A DNA stretch of 64,000 nucleotides from Bradyrhizobium sp. LLZ17 (GTDB lineage: Bacteria; Pseudomonadota; Alphaproteobacteria; Rhizobiales; Xanthobacteraceae): contig NZ_CP165734.1 in the NCBI RefSeq assembly GCF_041200145.1, positions 2,356,001 through 2,420,000 on the forward strand, written 5' to 3'. Every line of letters begins with the position of its first letter. The first letter of the stretch is position 1. A program made the translations under genes and the position numbers. Shown piece after piece: positions 10,651-20,869 of the stretch. A model generated the notes under the pieces. That model worked only from the letters and a program-made list of their open reading frames with translations, was not told the DNA's origin and searched no databases.

Positions 10651-13600
10651 TCAATGAAAATCCCGCGACGGCGGCAGGACGCGGACGTTGCGGGGGTGGC
10701 GGATTTTTGCGCGGGGGCGTCGGGATGGACGCGAGGGTCGTCGTTGAGCGGCTCGATCAGGGCGACGCCTGATGGCTCCGGGTGCTTGCGGCTGAGGGCG
10801 TCGTTGGCAAGGCCGATCAGATCGTGCGAACGGTCGACCATGCGCTGCGCGATCAGATGCGTCACCTTTTCGGGGCTGCTCTGGATATAGCCTTCGACCA
10901 GGACGAGGCGCGCGCCCATCACCTCCTTGCGGTACTGCTCCATGATCTTCGGCCACACCACGATATTGGCGATGCCGGTTTCGTCCTCCAGCGTCATGAA
11001 CACCACGCCGCTGGCACTGCCCGGCCGCTGCCGCACCAGCACCACGCCGGCGCAGCGGACGCGGCGCCGATCGTTCTCATGATTGATGTCCTTGCAGGCG
11101 ACGATTCGTTCGCGCGAAAACATCTCGCGCAGAAATTCCATCGGATGGCCCTTCAGCGAGAGCCGGATGGTCTGATAATCCGCGACCACCTGCTCGGCGC
11201 GCGGCATCACCGGCAATGGCTTTGCGTGCTCGTCCGGCTGCTCGCGCGCAGTGGCCGCCTCGAACAACGGCAGCGGCACGTCGTCGGGCAGGCGCCGCAC
11301 CTGCCACAGCGCCTCGCGGCGGTCGAGCCCGAGCGAGCGGAAGGCGTCGGCGTCCGCCAGCAGGATTAACGCGCGCTTGGGCAGGCCGGTGTCGCGGGCG
11401 AAGTCTTCGAGTGAGGTGAAGCTCCGGCGATTGCGGGCGGCGACGATGCGGTCGGCCCAGTCCAACTCTCCGCCGTCATTCCGGGGCGCGCCAAGTGACG
11501 CGCCCCGGAATGACGACTGGATGATCTTTAGTCTCTCCTCATCCTCGTCCCGCCAGTGAAAGCCGTCGATCTGGCGAAAACCCAGTCGCACGGCGCAGTA
11601 TTTGCCGCTCCCCTCCTCCAGCGTGTTCTGCGCAAAGCTGTAGGACACGTCGATGTCGCGCACCTCGACGCCGTTCTTGCGCGCGTCGCTGACGATCTGT
11701 GCCGGCGCATAAAAGCCCATCGGCTGCGAGTTCAGCAGGCCGCAGCAGAATGCGTCGGGATGGTAGTGCTTCAGCCAGGACGAGATGTAGACGAGTTGCG
11801 CGAAGCTGGCGGCATGGCTTTCCGGGAAACCGTAGCTGCCAAAACCCTTGATCTGCTCGAAACAACCTTTGGCGAATTCGGGATCGTAGCCCCGCGCGAC
11901 CATGTTGCCGATCAGCTTGTCCTCGTATGTGCCGATGGTGCCGACATTGCGGAACGTCGCCATCGAACGGCGCAGGCCGTTGGCTTCCTCGGAAGTGAAT
12001 TTCGCGGCCTCGATCGCGATACGCATCGCCTGTTCCTGGAACAGGGGCACGCCGAGGGTTTTGTGCAGCACCTTGAAAAGCTCGTCCTTGTCGCCATGCT
12101 GCGGCGACGGCGATGGATAGCTTACTTTTTCCAGGCCGTTCCGCCGGCGCAGATAAGGATGGACCATGTCGCCCTGGATCGGACCGGGGCGCACGATCGC
12201 GACTTCGATCACGAGATCATAGAACTCCCGCGGCTTCAGACGCGGCAGCATGTTCATCTGCGCGCGGCTCTCGACCTGAAACACACCGAGTGATTCCCCG
12301 AGGCACAGCATGTCGTAGACCTTGGGATCATCCTGCGGGACGCTCGCCAAAGCCCAGCGCTCACCCTTGTGCTGATCGATCAGATCAAAGCACTTGCGGA
12401 TGCAGGTCAGCATGCCGAGCGCCAGCACGTCGACCTTCATCATATTGAGCGCGTCGACATCGTCCTTGTCCCATTCGATGAAAGTGCGGTCGTCCATCGC
12501 GGCATTGCCGATCGGCACATAGGTGTCGAGCCGGTCTTGCGTGAGCACATAGCCGCCGACATGCTGGGAGAGATGGCGCGGGAATTCGATCAGTTCGGTC
12601 GCAAGCTCGACCGCAAGGTTGATCATGGGATTCTGCGGATCGAGCCCGGCCTGCTTGACCTGCATGTCGTTGAGGCCCTTGCCCCAGCTGCCCCAGACGG
12701 TGTCGGCGAGCGCGGCGGTGACGTCCTCGGTCAGTCCGAGTGCCTTGCCGACATCGCGAATGGCGCTGCGCGGGCGATAATGGATGACGGTGGCGATGAT
12801 CGCGGCGCGGTGGCGGCCATAGCGGCGATAGACATATTGCATCACCTCCTCGCGCCGGGAATGCTCGAAATCGACGTCGATATCCGGCGGCTCGAGCCGC
12901 TCCTTGGAGATGAAGCGCTCGAACAGCAGATCGACCTTGGTCGGATCGACCGAGGTAATGCCGAGCACGTAGCAGACGGCCGAATTCGCCGCCGATCCGC
13001 GCCCCTGGCACAAGATATTCTGGCTGCGCGCGTAATGCACGATGTCGTGCACGGTGAGGAAGTAGTGCGCGTATTTCAGCTCGGCGATCAGGGCGAGCTC
13101 TTTCTTGAGGGTCGCGCGAAGCTTGTCGTCGATGTTGCCGTTGAAATAGGTCTGCACGCCGGCCCAAGTCAGATCCTCCAGATGGCCTTGCGCGGTCTTG
13201 CCCGGAGGCACCGGCTCATCCGGATACTGGTATTTGAGCTGGTCGAGCGAGAACTCGATGCGATCGGCAAACCGCATGGTCTCCGCGATCGCCTCCGGAA
13301 AATCACGGAACAAACGCGACATTTCTCTGGGAGGTTTCAAGAACCGTTCGGCATTGGCTTCGAGCCTTCTCCCGACCGCCTCGATCGTGGTCTTTTCCCG
13401 GATGCAGGTCAGCACGTCCTGCAGGGGACGGCGGGCCGGATCGTGATACAGCACCTCGTTGGTCGCGAGCAGCGGCACCTTTGCTGTCGTCGCGAGATCA
13501 TCGAGCTGCGCCAGGCGGCGCCGGTCGTCGCCGCGATAGATCAGGCTCGCCGCCAGCCACACGCCCTCGGCGCGGCTTGCCCTGAGTTTTGCGAGAATAT

Positions 13601-14042
13601 CCAGCGCTTGCGCTTGGTCAAAGCGATGCGGCAGCGTCAGGACCAGGAGCTGGCCTTCGGCAAACGCAAGGAGATCGGCGAGAGTGAGATGGCATTCACC
13701 CTTCTCAATCCGCGTGATCTCGTCGCCGCGCTTGCCTTTGGTGAGGAGCTGGCACAACCGGCCGTATGCGGCGCGATCGCGCGGATAGACGAAAATGTCG
13801 GGTGTGCCGTCGATGAAGACGATGCGCGCGCCGATCAGGAGTTTTGGCTTGTGCAACACCTCGGTGTTGTCGAGCTCGTTGTAGGCGCGCACGACACCGG
13901 CCAGCGTGTTGTGATCGGCAATCCCGATCGCGGGGATGCCCAAAATGCTAGCCTGATGCACATAGGCGCGCGGGTCCGATCCGCCGCGCAGGAACGAGAA
14001 GTTGGTGGTGATGCCGATCTCGGCATAGGCTGATGTCGTCAT
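10651..14042 (-). CDS. dnaE2: Error-prone DNA polymerase DnaE2, with C-terminal frameshift
   Basis: This C-family polymerase starts MTTSAYAEIGITTNFSFLRG (PHP domain). The catalytic block PPDIDVDF follows in the polymerase III alpha core, then helix-hairpin-helix and OB-fold regions. It performs translesion synthesis with ImuA and ImuB. Its ATG overlaps the imuB stop (ATGA). The frame breaks at a five-T run (10704-10708, plus strand). One more base restores the usual family C-terminus, KIRHPRN to SRDFH, with a stop at 10651 and about 1130 residues. Without the correction, translation runs through the downstream REP to 10479. An in-frame palindrome interrupts a variable part of the coding region. 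Confidence 0.88.
11474..11515. repeat. Palindromic element inserted in frame within dnaE2
   Basis: CGTCATTCCGGGGCGCG (11474-11490) and CGCGCCCCGGAATGACG (11499-11515) are a perfect 17-bp inverted repeat around an 8-base loop. The element lies inside the dnaE2 coding frame, near residue 845, and is translated as roughly SSFRGASLGAPRND. Both frames on either side read normal DnaE2 sequence, so it adds residues without breaking the gene. Confidence 0.85.
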
Positions 14043-15622
14043 GCGAAGAGACCGTGCACATACCATTTGGCGGGAATGGACTTGCCCTCGTCGTCAATCA
14101 GCTCGTCGTAGAGACCATCGCGAAACATCCAGAAGCGCAGGCCTTCGGCATTCTCGATGCGGAAATAATCCCGCGTCAGTTGCCTGCCGTCCTGCCGCCA
14201 CCATTCCATGGCGATACGCTCGGGCCCTTCCACCCGCACCACGGCATGCTGCGCGCGCCGCCAGGTGAATTGATGCGGCGGGCCGTCGGGCACGGTCGCG
14301 AACGGCACCGTAACCTGCTCCGGTTTTTCAAACAGCCGCAAGGGCCGCAACGGCGGCTCGCTCGCGGTGCGCGACGGCCATTCGACCTGCATGGCGGCGG
14401 CAAGATGATGCTGCGCAGGCGCAGCCAGCACGGCGTACTCTGGAATATGGGTATCCTGCGGCAGGTGCACGACGACGCGCTTTCCGCCGATGCGCGCGGC
14501 AATGCGGTCGACCAGTGCCGCCAGCTCGTCATTGTCGTGGACGTGAGCATCGAGATCGCGCTGCTCCTGCACCACGATTTCGGTGCGGCTCGCCGACAGC
14601 CGCACCATGTCGAAGCCGAAGCCGGGATCGAGGGGGTCGGCGAGCGCGTCGAGACGCTCGCGGAACAGACGGTCGATGACCTTGCTTTGCGTGACCGGCC
14701 GCCCGGTCTCGACCATGATCGCGCGCACCACGCCGTCGGTGCGGAAGAACGCGGCCTCTAGGCGGCGCGCGCCCTTGCCCTGCTTCTCCATGGACGTAAC
14801 AAGCGTGTCCGCCAGGCGCGACAGCGTCATCGCAATCATGGTGTCGGTCGCAATCGGCTCGGCAAAACGTTTTTCCACGATGTAATCAGGCAGCGGTTTG
14901 CGCGGGCTGATCGGCGCATCGCCCTGTCCCAGCGCATGCGCGAGCAGCGTGGAGAACCGCGCGCCGAACCGCGCCGTGATCTCGTGCGGCGCGCGGGAGG
15001 CAACATCGCCGATGGTTTTCAGGCCGGCACGGCGCAGGCCGGTGGTGATGGCCTCGCCCGCGCCGAGCGCGGACACCGGAAGCCGGTTGATCGCTTCCGC
15101 CTCCCCGCCATCCGCGACGATGGTGCCTGAAGCCTGGCGCGTCAGCGTGCGCGCACAGACCGAGGTTCCGGCGATCGCCGCGCTGACGGCAAAACCCTGA
15201 CGAGCCAGCGCTCGAACCAGCGTCTGCAACAGCGCAGCTTCGCCACCGAACAGATGCGCGCAACCGGTGATGTCCAGGAACAGCCCGTGCGGCGGATCGA
15301 GCGCCACCAGCGGGGTGAAGCGATCGCACCAGTCGGCGATGTCACTGAGAGTCTTCGCATCGGCCACGACATCGGCGTCGAATACTTTCAAACCCGGGCA
15401 CATCGCCCGGGCATTGGCCAGGGGCTGGCCGACATGCAGCCCCAAACGCGATGCCGCGTCGTCGAGCGCATGGATCACCAGCGCATTGTTGTCCTTGATG
15501 ACAACGATGTTTGGTTCACCCTGCGCGCCGCTGCTCGGCAAGAACCGCTTGATCCTGTCGATAGGCAGGCGCGGCAGCCACAGACTGAGGATACGACGAT
15601 GGTTCAGAGAACTGGCACTCAT
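14039..15622 (-). CDS. imuB: ImuB, Y-family DNA polymerase-like mutagenesis factor
   Basis: The 527-residue protein starts MSASSLNHRRILSLWLPRLP, the typical ImuB opening. It continues with a Y-family polymerase fold (VIKDNNALVIHALDDAASRLGLHVGQPL) and a helix-hairpin-helix region around GLKTIGDVASRAPHEITARFG. ImuB proteins lack the catalytic acidic residues of active Y polymerases and act as a hub binding the beta clamp, DnaE2 and ImuA. The gene overlaps imuA by 107 bp and dnaE2 by 4 bp, so the three genes are translated as one operon. Confidence 0.88.
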   Translation of the reverse strand: MSASSLNHRRILSLWLPRLPIDRIKRFLPSSGAQGEPNIVVIKDNNALVIHALDDAASRLGLHVGQPLANARAMCPGLKVFDADVVADAKTLSDIADWCDRFTPLVALDPPHGLFLDITGCAHLFGGEAALLQTLVRALARQGFAVSAAIAGTSVCARTLTRQASGTIVADGGEAEAINRLPVSALGAGEAITTGLRRAGLKTIGDVASRAPHEITARFGARFSTLLAHALGQGDAPISPRKPLPDYIVEKRFAEPIATDTMIAMTLSRLADTLVTSMEKQGKGARRLEAAFFRTDGVVRAIMVETGRPVTQSKVIDRLFRERLDALADPLDPGFGFDMVRLSASRTEIVVQEQRDLDAHVHDNDELAALVDRIAARIGGKRVVVHLPQDTHIPEYAVLAAPAQHHLAAAMQVEWPSRTASEPPLRPLRLFEKPEQVTVPFATVPDGPPHQFTWRRAQHAVVRVEGPERIAMEWWRQDGRQLTRDYFRIENAEGLRFWMFRDGLYDELIDDEGKSIPAKWYVHGLFA

Positions 15623-16307
15623 CACACTTCCATTCCATGATCCAGCGGCCGCACGGGCCATGACGATTGCGCAAGAGCTCGGCATCGAAGCGCGGCGCGC
15701 CCCAGGCACTCCATGTCGTCCCCGGCGGCGAATGCGCCGCGCGCAGCATCCATCGCGTCTCCGCAGTCGAAGGCAGCGGCTGCGCGGCCATCCGCAGCAG
15801 CAGGCCGGTGACGCCGGAAGCTTGCGCGGCCAGCGTCAGCTTGCGGCTCGCCACGAGATCGAACTGTCTGGTCTCACCCCAGAGCTCGAGCACGACCGCC
15901 CCCAGCGCATCGCAGGCAAGCGCGTCGGCCGAGGTCCGTAACGCACTCTCCACGTCAGCCGCACGCACCAGCACCACGCGGCGCGGATCGAGACCGAGCT
16001 CGGCAAGCCCGCTCATCGACAGCGCGCCGGTTTCAGTTTCCGAAAAATCCTGCCGCACCCACAAAAGCGGTTTGCGCGCCGTCACGCGACCCGCAAGCCC
16101 GCTCACAAAACCCGTCGCGGCGGCGCCCTGGCGGCCCTCGCAAAACACCTCGTGGATTGTCGCGCGCGCGAGCCCGCCCATCAGTGCGGTGTCGGCCCCG
16201 TCGTGGCCGAGCGCGACGCGATCGCGATGATGCACGACCTCCGCCGTCTCGATGCGCTCGATCTGGCCGCGCAAGGTCGCAAGCGCGCTACTACGTGCGC
16301 CGCTCAT
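15516..16307 (-). CDS. imuA: ImuA, RecA-like mutagenesis protein
   Basis: This 263-residue protein is the first gene of the imuA-imuB-dnaE2 cassette. It has the ImuA/SulA-like layout: an N-terminal helix (LATLRGQIERIE), GLARATIHEVFCEGRQGAA, the strand KPLLWVRQDF, DPRRVVLVRAADV, and VVLELWGE. The C-terminal block RWMLRAAHSPPG to GAPRFDAELLRNRHG is characteristic. ImuA is a RecA-related accessory factor for damage-induced mutagenesis. A LexA box lies 66-81 bp upstream. Confidence 0.87.
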   Translation of the reverse strand: MSGARSSALATLRGQIERIETAEVVHHRDRVALGHDGADTALMGGLARATIHEVFCEGRQGAAATGFVSGLAGRVTARKPLLWVRQDFSETETGALSMSGLAELGLDPRRVVLVRAADVESALRTSADALACDALGAVVLELWGETRQFDLVASRKLTLAAQASGVTGLLLRMAAQPLPSTAETRWMLRAAHSPPGTTWSAWGAPRFDAELLRNRHGPCGRWIMEWKCDECQFSEPSSYPQSVAAAPAYRQDQAVLAEQRRAG

Positions 16308-16373
16308 GCTCGCCGCTCCTTCAGAGGTGATTGCCGGTGGCTCTCAAAAAGAGAACCAGCAGCTGGCTCATTT

Positions 16374-16388
16374 GTTCATGATATGTTC
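16374..16388. promoter_or_regulatory. LexA (SOS) box between imuA and udgX
   Basis: GTTC (16374-16377), seven bases, then GTTC (16385-16388) exactly matches the alphaproteobacterial LexA operator GTTC-N7-GTTC. It lies 66 bp from the imuA start and 85 bp from the udgX start. It could therefore control either or both divergent transcripts. Confidence 0.85.
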
Positions 16389-16473
16389 TAATATAAAGCT
16401 AACGGGCGCATGAGAGTCAATCGAATTGGCGCGCCTGTAGATTCATGAGCGGAATCAAGAGGATTCAAGTGTC

Positions 16474-17871
16474 ATGTACCTGATTGCCCTCGACAGCGAG
16501 ACTGACTTTGACGGCTGGCGCAAGGCGGCACGCGCGCTTGCGCTACATCACGTCACGCCGATGGAAGTGACGTGGAGCGTGCAGGGCCAGGCGAAAGACC
16601 TAGTGCCCCCTGGCCTGTCCGAAGCGCCAAGCCTTCCGCCCGTCGAGACCGAAGGCACGTTCAACGTTCCGGCCAATTTTGTCGAGCTTGCCCGCGTCGC
16701 GATCCTGCATCGGGACAGCGCACGTTTTGCGCTGCTCTATCGCCTGCTCTGGCGGCTGAAAGCCGATCACGACCTGCTGGCAACAATGACCGATCCCGAC
16801 GTGGCAGAAGCAACCGTGATGGCAGGCGCCGTGCAGCGCGATGTACAGCGGATGCGCGATCTCGTCCGTTTCCGCGAGATCGGACGCGAGCAGAAGGCGC
16901 ATTATGCCGCCTGGTTCGAGCCGGAACATCACATCGTGGCATTCGCCGCGCCGTTTTTCGCGCGCCGTTATGCCGACATGCCCTGGTCCATCCTCACGCC
17001 CGACATTTGCGCCCATTGGGACGGCCACGCGATCTCGTTCACGCCTGGGATCAGCCAGAAGGAGATGCCGGCACCAAACCGGTTGGAGGAAACCTGGCGC
17101 CGCCACTTTCGGCATGACCACCCGATCACGCCCGAAGCGCCGCAGAAGTACCGGAGGAACCTGTCGGAAGCTTCGATACTTGAACCTCTGCTTGCCGATG
17201 CCGAACGCTGGACCGGCGGAAGGATGAACCCGCGGCCGGAGACTCCGATGAAACGCAAGACCGCCGCCGACGATCTCGAAGCGCTCCGCGAGGAAGCCGC
17301 CCACTGCCGCGCCTGCCATCTCTACAAGGACGCGACCCAGACCGTGTTCGGCGAAGGCCCGAAGTCCGCCAACATCATGCTGGTCGGGGAACAGCCCGGC
17401 GACAAGGAAGACCTCGCCGGCCATCCCTTCGTCGGCCCCGCCGGCCAGATGCTCGACCGCGCGCTGGAGGAAGCCGGCGTGAACCGCAAGAAGGTCTATG
17501 TCACCAACGCGGTGAAACACTTCAAATTCGTGCCGCGCGGAAAAATCCGCCTGCATCAAAAGCCGAACACGCCGGAGATCCGGGCGTGCCGGCAATGGTA
17601 TGAGCGGGAGGTCTCCGTCATGCAGCCCGATCTCATCGTCGCGATGGGTGCGACCGCCGCGCAAAGCGTGTTCGGCAAGATCACCCCGATCGGCAAAAAC
17701 CGCGGCCGGCTGATCGACCTTCCCGACGGCCGCAAGGCGCTGGTGACGGTGCATCCGTCCTACCTGTTGCGGCTGCCCGATCCCGAGGCCAAGGCGCTGG
17801 AATATCGGCGTTTTGTCGACGATCTGAAGATCGCTGCCGCCCTGCAGCGGAAATCCGCCCACGCCGCCTGA
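16474..17871 (+). CDS. UdgX-type uracil-DNA-binding protein (DUF4130 plus UDG domain)
   Basis: The 465-residue protein joins an N-terminal DUF4130 domain (about 1-245) to a family-4-like uracil-DNA glycosylase domain (about 265-465). The UDG part has motif A GEQPGDKED (305-313), GPAGQMLDRALEEAG, TNAVKHFKF and the HPSYLLR motif. A CxxC at 278/281 plus Cys372 suggests an iron-sulfur cluster. After the VKHFKF block it has the UdgX loop ending in RGKIRLH, with His361 at the position of the histidine that bonds covalently to uracil-site DNA in characterised UdgX. It diverges from the SOS cassette across the LexA box. Confidence 0.88.
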   Translation: MYLIALDSETDFDGWRKAARALALHHVTPMEVTWSVQGQAKDLVPPGLSEAPSLPPVETEGTFNVPANFVELARVAILHRDSARFALLYRLLWRLKADHDLLATMTDPDVAEATVMAGAVQRDVQRMRDLVRFREIGREQKAHYAAWFEPEHHIVAFAAPFFARRYADMPWSILTPDICAHWDGHAISFTPGISQKEMPAPNRLEETWRRHFRHDHPITPEAPQKYRRNLSEASILEPLLADAERWTGGRMNPRPETPMKRKTAADDLEALREEAAHCRACHLYKDATQTVFGEGPKSANIMLVGEQPGDKEDLAGHPFVGPAGQMLDRALEEAGVNRKKVYVTNAVKHFKFVPRGKIRLHQKPNTPEIRACRQWYEREVSVMQPDLIVAMGATAAQSVFGKITPIGKNRGRLIDLPDGRKALVTVHPSYLLRLPDPEAKALEYRRFVDDLKIAAALQRKSAHAA

Positions 17872-17996
17872 GACGGGCTGTCATCTCCGGCAACAAGCGG
17901 TGGAGTAATCCCGCCATTTCAACTGCATGCCGGCCCATTTCAACTGCCTGTCACATGGCGCGCGCAAAGTCGGCGCATTGGGACAGGAGAATTCCG

Positions 17997-19619
17997 ATGA
18001 GTGACGTTGCTTTACCCGGCTCGATCGAGCCGGCCTTGCGTGAGGGCCCGGACCTTGAAGGCGGATTCCACCCGCTGACCGGCATCATCTATATGGGGGT
18101 CATCGCCACCGCACTGCTCTTCGTTGCCTACAGCATCTGGACCGACGTCGATGCGACCGGCACGCAAATCAAGAGCATCGCTCCCTTCCTCATGCTCTTC
18201 ATCGCGCTGCTGATCGCGCTCGGCTTCGAGTTCGTGAACGGCTTCCACGACACCGCCAATGCCGTCGCCACCGTGATCTACACGCGCTCCCTGCCCGCCA
18301 ACATCGCCGTGATCTGGTCCGGCATGTTCAACCTTTTCGGCGTGCTGCTCTCGTCGGGTGCCGTCGCGTTCGGGATCGTCTCGCTGCTGCCGGTGGAATT
18401 GATCCTCCAGGTCGGCTCCAGCGCCGGTTTCGCCATGGTGTTCGCGCTGCTGATCGCCGCGATCATCTGGAATGTCGGTACCTGGTATTTCGGCCTGCCG
18501 GCCTCGAGCTCGCACACGCTGATCGGCTCGATTATGGGCGTTGGCATCATGAATGCGGTCCTGCACGGCCGCAGCGGCACCTCGGGTGTCGACTGGTCCC
18601 AGGCCACCAATATCGGCAAGGCGCTGCTGCTGTCGCCGTTGTTCGGCTTCGCGCTCGCCGCGGTCCTGCTCTACATCCTGCGTAGCGTGCTGCTGCGCGC
18701 CGCGCCCGCTCTGTTCGGCGAGCCGAAGGGCGACCAGCCGCCGCCGTGGTGGATCCGCGGCATCCTGATCCTCACCTGCACGCTGGTGAGCTTCTTCCAC
18801 GGCTCCAACGACGGCCAGAAGGGCATGGGCCTGATCATGCTGATCCTGATCGGCACCGTGCCGACCGCCTATGCGCTCAACCGTGCGCTGCCCGCGAGCG
18901 AGATCGAGCACTTCGTCAAGAACTCGGACTCGGCCAGCAAGATCATCGAGGGCAAGGCTGCCGGTTACAACGTGCTCGGCAATCCGCGCCCCGCAGTGAC
19001 CAGCTACGTCGCGACCCGCGAAGTCAACGGCGGTACCTTCCCCTCGCTTGCCGTGCTGGTGCGCGACATCGCCAAGCAGGTGACCACCTACGGCTCGCTC
19101 GCCAAGGTGCCGGCCGAACTCGTCGGCAACACGCGCAACGACATGTACCTCGCCTCGGAAGCGCTCCGATTCCTGATGAAGGACAAGGAAGCCGAGCTTA
19201 ACGCCGACGACGTCGCCGTGCTCAACGCCTACAAGGGCTCGCTCGACAGCGCCACGAAGTTCATCCCCGGCTGGGTGAAGATCGTGGTCGCCATCGCGCT
19301 TGGGCTGGGCACCATGGTCGGCTGGAAGCGCATCGTGGTCACGGTCGGCGAGAAGATCGGCAAGACGCACCTGACCTACGCCCAAGGTGCCTGCGCCGAG
19401 ATCACAGCGGCTGCCACCATCGCCGCCGCCGACATTTACGGCCTGCCGGTCTCGACCACCCACGTGCTGTCTTCAGGCATCGCCGGCACGATGGCCGCCA
19501 ATGGCTCGGGCCTGCAATGGTCCACGATCCGCAACATCGCAATGGCCTGGGTGCTGACGCTGCCGGCCGCGATGATCATCTCGGGCTCGCTCTATTATTT
19601 CTTCTCTCACGTCTTCTGA
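17997..19619 (+). CDS. Inorganic phosphate transporter, PiT family
   Basis: This 540-residue membrane protein starts MSDVALPGSIEP after a GGAGAA site. It contains the duplicated PHO4/PiT motif: EFVNGFHDTANAVATVIYT near residue 80 and AQGACAEITAAATIA near residue 465. PASSSHTLIGSIMG and PVSTTHVLSSG are the matching second halves. A long hydrophilic region between the halves (about 290-430) is expected to be cytoplasmic. The protein takes up phosphate, probably as a metal-phosphate or by cation symport. No pho regulator gene or PhoU-like partner is adjacent, and I saw no obvious Pho box. Confidence 0.92.
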   Translation: MSDVALPGSIEPALREGPDLEGGFHPLTGIIYMGVIATALLFVAYSIWTDVDATGTQIKSIAPFLMLFIALLIALGFEFVNGFHDTANAVATVIYTRSLPANIAVIWSGMFNLFGVLLSSGAVAFGIVSLLPVELILQVGSSAGFAMVFALLIAAIIWNVGTWYFGLPASSSHTLIGSIMGVGIMNAVLHGRSGTSGVDWSQATNIGKALLLSPLFGFALAAVLLYILRSVLLRAAPALFGEPKGDQPPPWWIRGILILTCTLVSFFHGSNDGQKGMGLIMLILIGTVPTAYALNRALPASEIEHFVKNSDSASKIIEGKAAGYNVLGNPRPAVTSYVATREVNGGTFPSLAVLVRDIAKQVTTYGSLAKVPAELVGNTRNDMYLASEALRFLMKDKEAELNADDVAVLNAYKGSLDSATKFIPGWVKIVVAIALGLGTMVGWKRIVVTVGEKIGKTHLTYAQGACAEITAAATIAAADIYGLPVSTTHVLSSGIAGTMAANGSGLQWSTIRNIAMAWVLTLPAAMIISGSLYYFFSHVF

Positions 19620-19642
19620 GAGATCGCTGGCTCACTGACGTC

Positions 19643-19673
19643 AAAGGGCCCGCGCCACGCGCGAGCCCTTTTC
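19643..19673. terminator. Probable bidirectional terminator after the phosphate transporter
   Basis: AAAGGGC and GCCCTTT arms flank a GCGC-rich inner stem with one bulge, followed by a short T-rich run. It sits between the convergent PiT and M20 genes. Confidence 0.6.
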
Positions 19674-19696
19674 TTCCGTGTTACGACATCGTGGCC

Positions 19697-20869
19697 TCAC
19701 GAGGCGGCCAGCTGCTCCTCGACCAGCTTGACCCAGTAGGATGTGCCGAAGACGATCGCCTCGTCGTCGAAATTGTAGGCGGGGTGATGCAGGCTGGCGC
19801 TGTCGCCGTTACCGCAGAAGATGAGGGCGCCGGGCCGCGCTTCCAGCATATAGGCGAAGTCCTCGCCGGCCATTTGCGGCGGCATCTCGTACACATTGCC
19901 GTCGCCGGCGATCTGCTTGGCGATCCGCCGCGCCACCTCGGTCTGCGCCGCGTGGTTGTTGGTCACGGGATAACTGTTCTTGTAGGACAGGTCGATCTTG
20001 GCGCCGGTGATCTGGGCCACGCCGGCCACGACTTCGCGCACGCGCTTCTCCACGAGCTTGCGCGCTTCCGCCGTCAGCGCGCAGATCGTGCCTTTCAACT
20101 CCGCCGTTTGTGGAATGACGTTGCGGGTATTGCCGGCGTGGAATTCGCAGATCGAGATCACGGCAGAGTCCAGCGGATCCACGCTCCGCGCGACGATCGA
20201 CTGCAGCGCGGTGATCAACTGCGCACCGACCAGAACGGAATCAACGCATTTGTGCGGACGCGCCGCGTGGCCGCCGAGGCCCTCGATCTTGATGTCGACC
20301 GCATCGGTTGCCGCCATGATCGGGCCCTGCCGGATCGCGAACGAGCCGATCGGAATGCCGGGGCCGTTGTGCATGCCGTAGACCTGATCGATAGAGAAAC
20401 GCTCCATCAGCCCATCCTTGACCATGGCCGCGCCGCCGGCACCGCCCTCCTCGGCCGGCTGAAAGATCACGACCGCATCGCCGGCGAAGTTGCGGGTCTC
20501 GGCGAGGTAACGGGCTGCACCCAGCAGCATCGCGGTGTGGCCGTCATGGCCGCAGGCGTGCATCATACCCGGATTGACCGAGGCGTAAGGCAGCTTGGTC
20601 TGCTCCTCGATCGGCAGCGCGTCCATGTCGGCACGCAGACCGATCACCTTGAGATCGCCGCTCGTGGGCTGCACGCCCTTGATCAGGCCGACGACGCCGG
20701 TCCGGCCGATGCCGGTCACGACCGCGTCGCAGCCGAATTCGCGCAGGCGATCCGCCACGAATGCTGCCGTACGGTGAACTTCGTACAGCAGCTCGGGATG
20801 TTGGTGGATGTCCCGCCGCCAGGTCTGGATGTCGGGTTGAAGGTCGACGACACGGTTCACGATGGGCAT
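19697..20869 (-). CDS. M20-family amidohydrolase (hippurate hydrolase-like), copy 2
   Basis: The 390-residue enzyme starts MPIVNRVVDLQPDIQTWRRDIHQHPEL. It has the family's metal-site blocks ADMDALPIEEQT, MHACGHDGH, and FQPAEEGGAGG, a dimerisation segment around HAARPHKCVDSV, and the last metal-ligand region DDEAIVFG. It should hydrolyse N-acyl amino acids or related amides in the cytosol. It is about four-fifths identical by eye to the next gene upstream and is clearly a tandem duplicate. A palindrome just upstream may give it separate control. Confidence 0.9.
   Translation of the reverse strand: MPIVNRVVDLQPDIQTWRRDIHQHPELLYEVHRTAAFVADRLREFGCDAVVTGIGRTGVVGLIKGVQPTSGDLKVIGLRADMDALPIEEQTKLPYASVNPGMMHACGHDGHTAMLLGAARYLAETRNFAGDAVVIFQPAEEGGAGGAAMVKDGLMERFSIDQVYGMHNGPGIPIGSFAIRQGPIMAATDAVDIKIEGLGGHAARPHKCVDSVLVGAQLITALQSIVARSVDPLDSAVISICEFHAGNTRNVIPQTAELKGTICALTAEARKLVEKRVREVVAGVAQITGAKIDLSYKNSYPVTNNHAAQTEVARRIAKQIAGDGNVYEMPPQMAGEDFAYMLEARPGALIFCGNGDSASLHHPAYNFDDEAIVFGTSYWVKLVEEQLAAS

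Noticed and set aside
10479..10705. A REP-derived C-terminal extension of DnaE2 as a real domain
   Set aside because: Adding one base to a five-T run restores the family-typical DnaE2 ending and a stop at 10651. The REP tail is a frameshift artefact.
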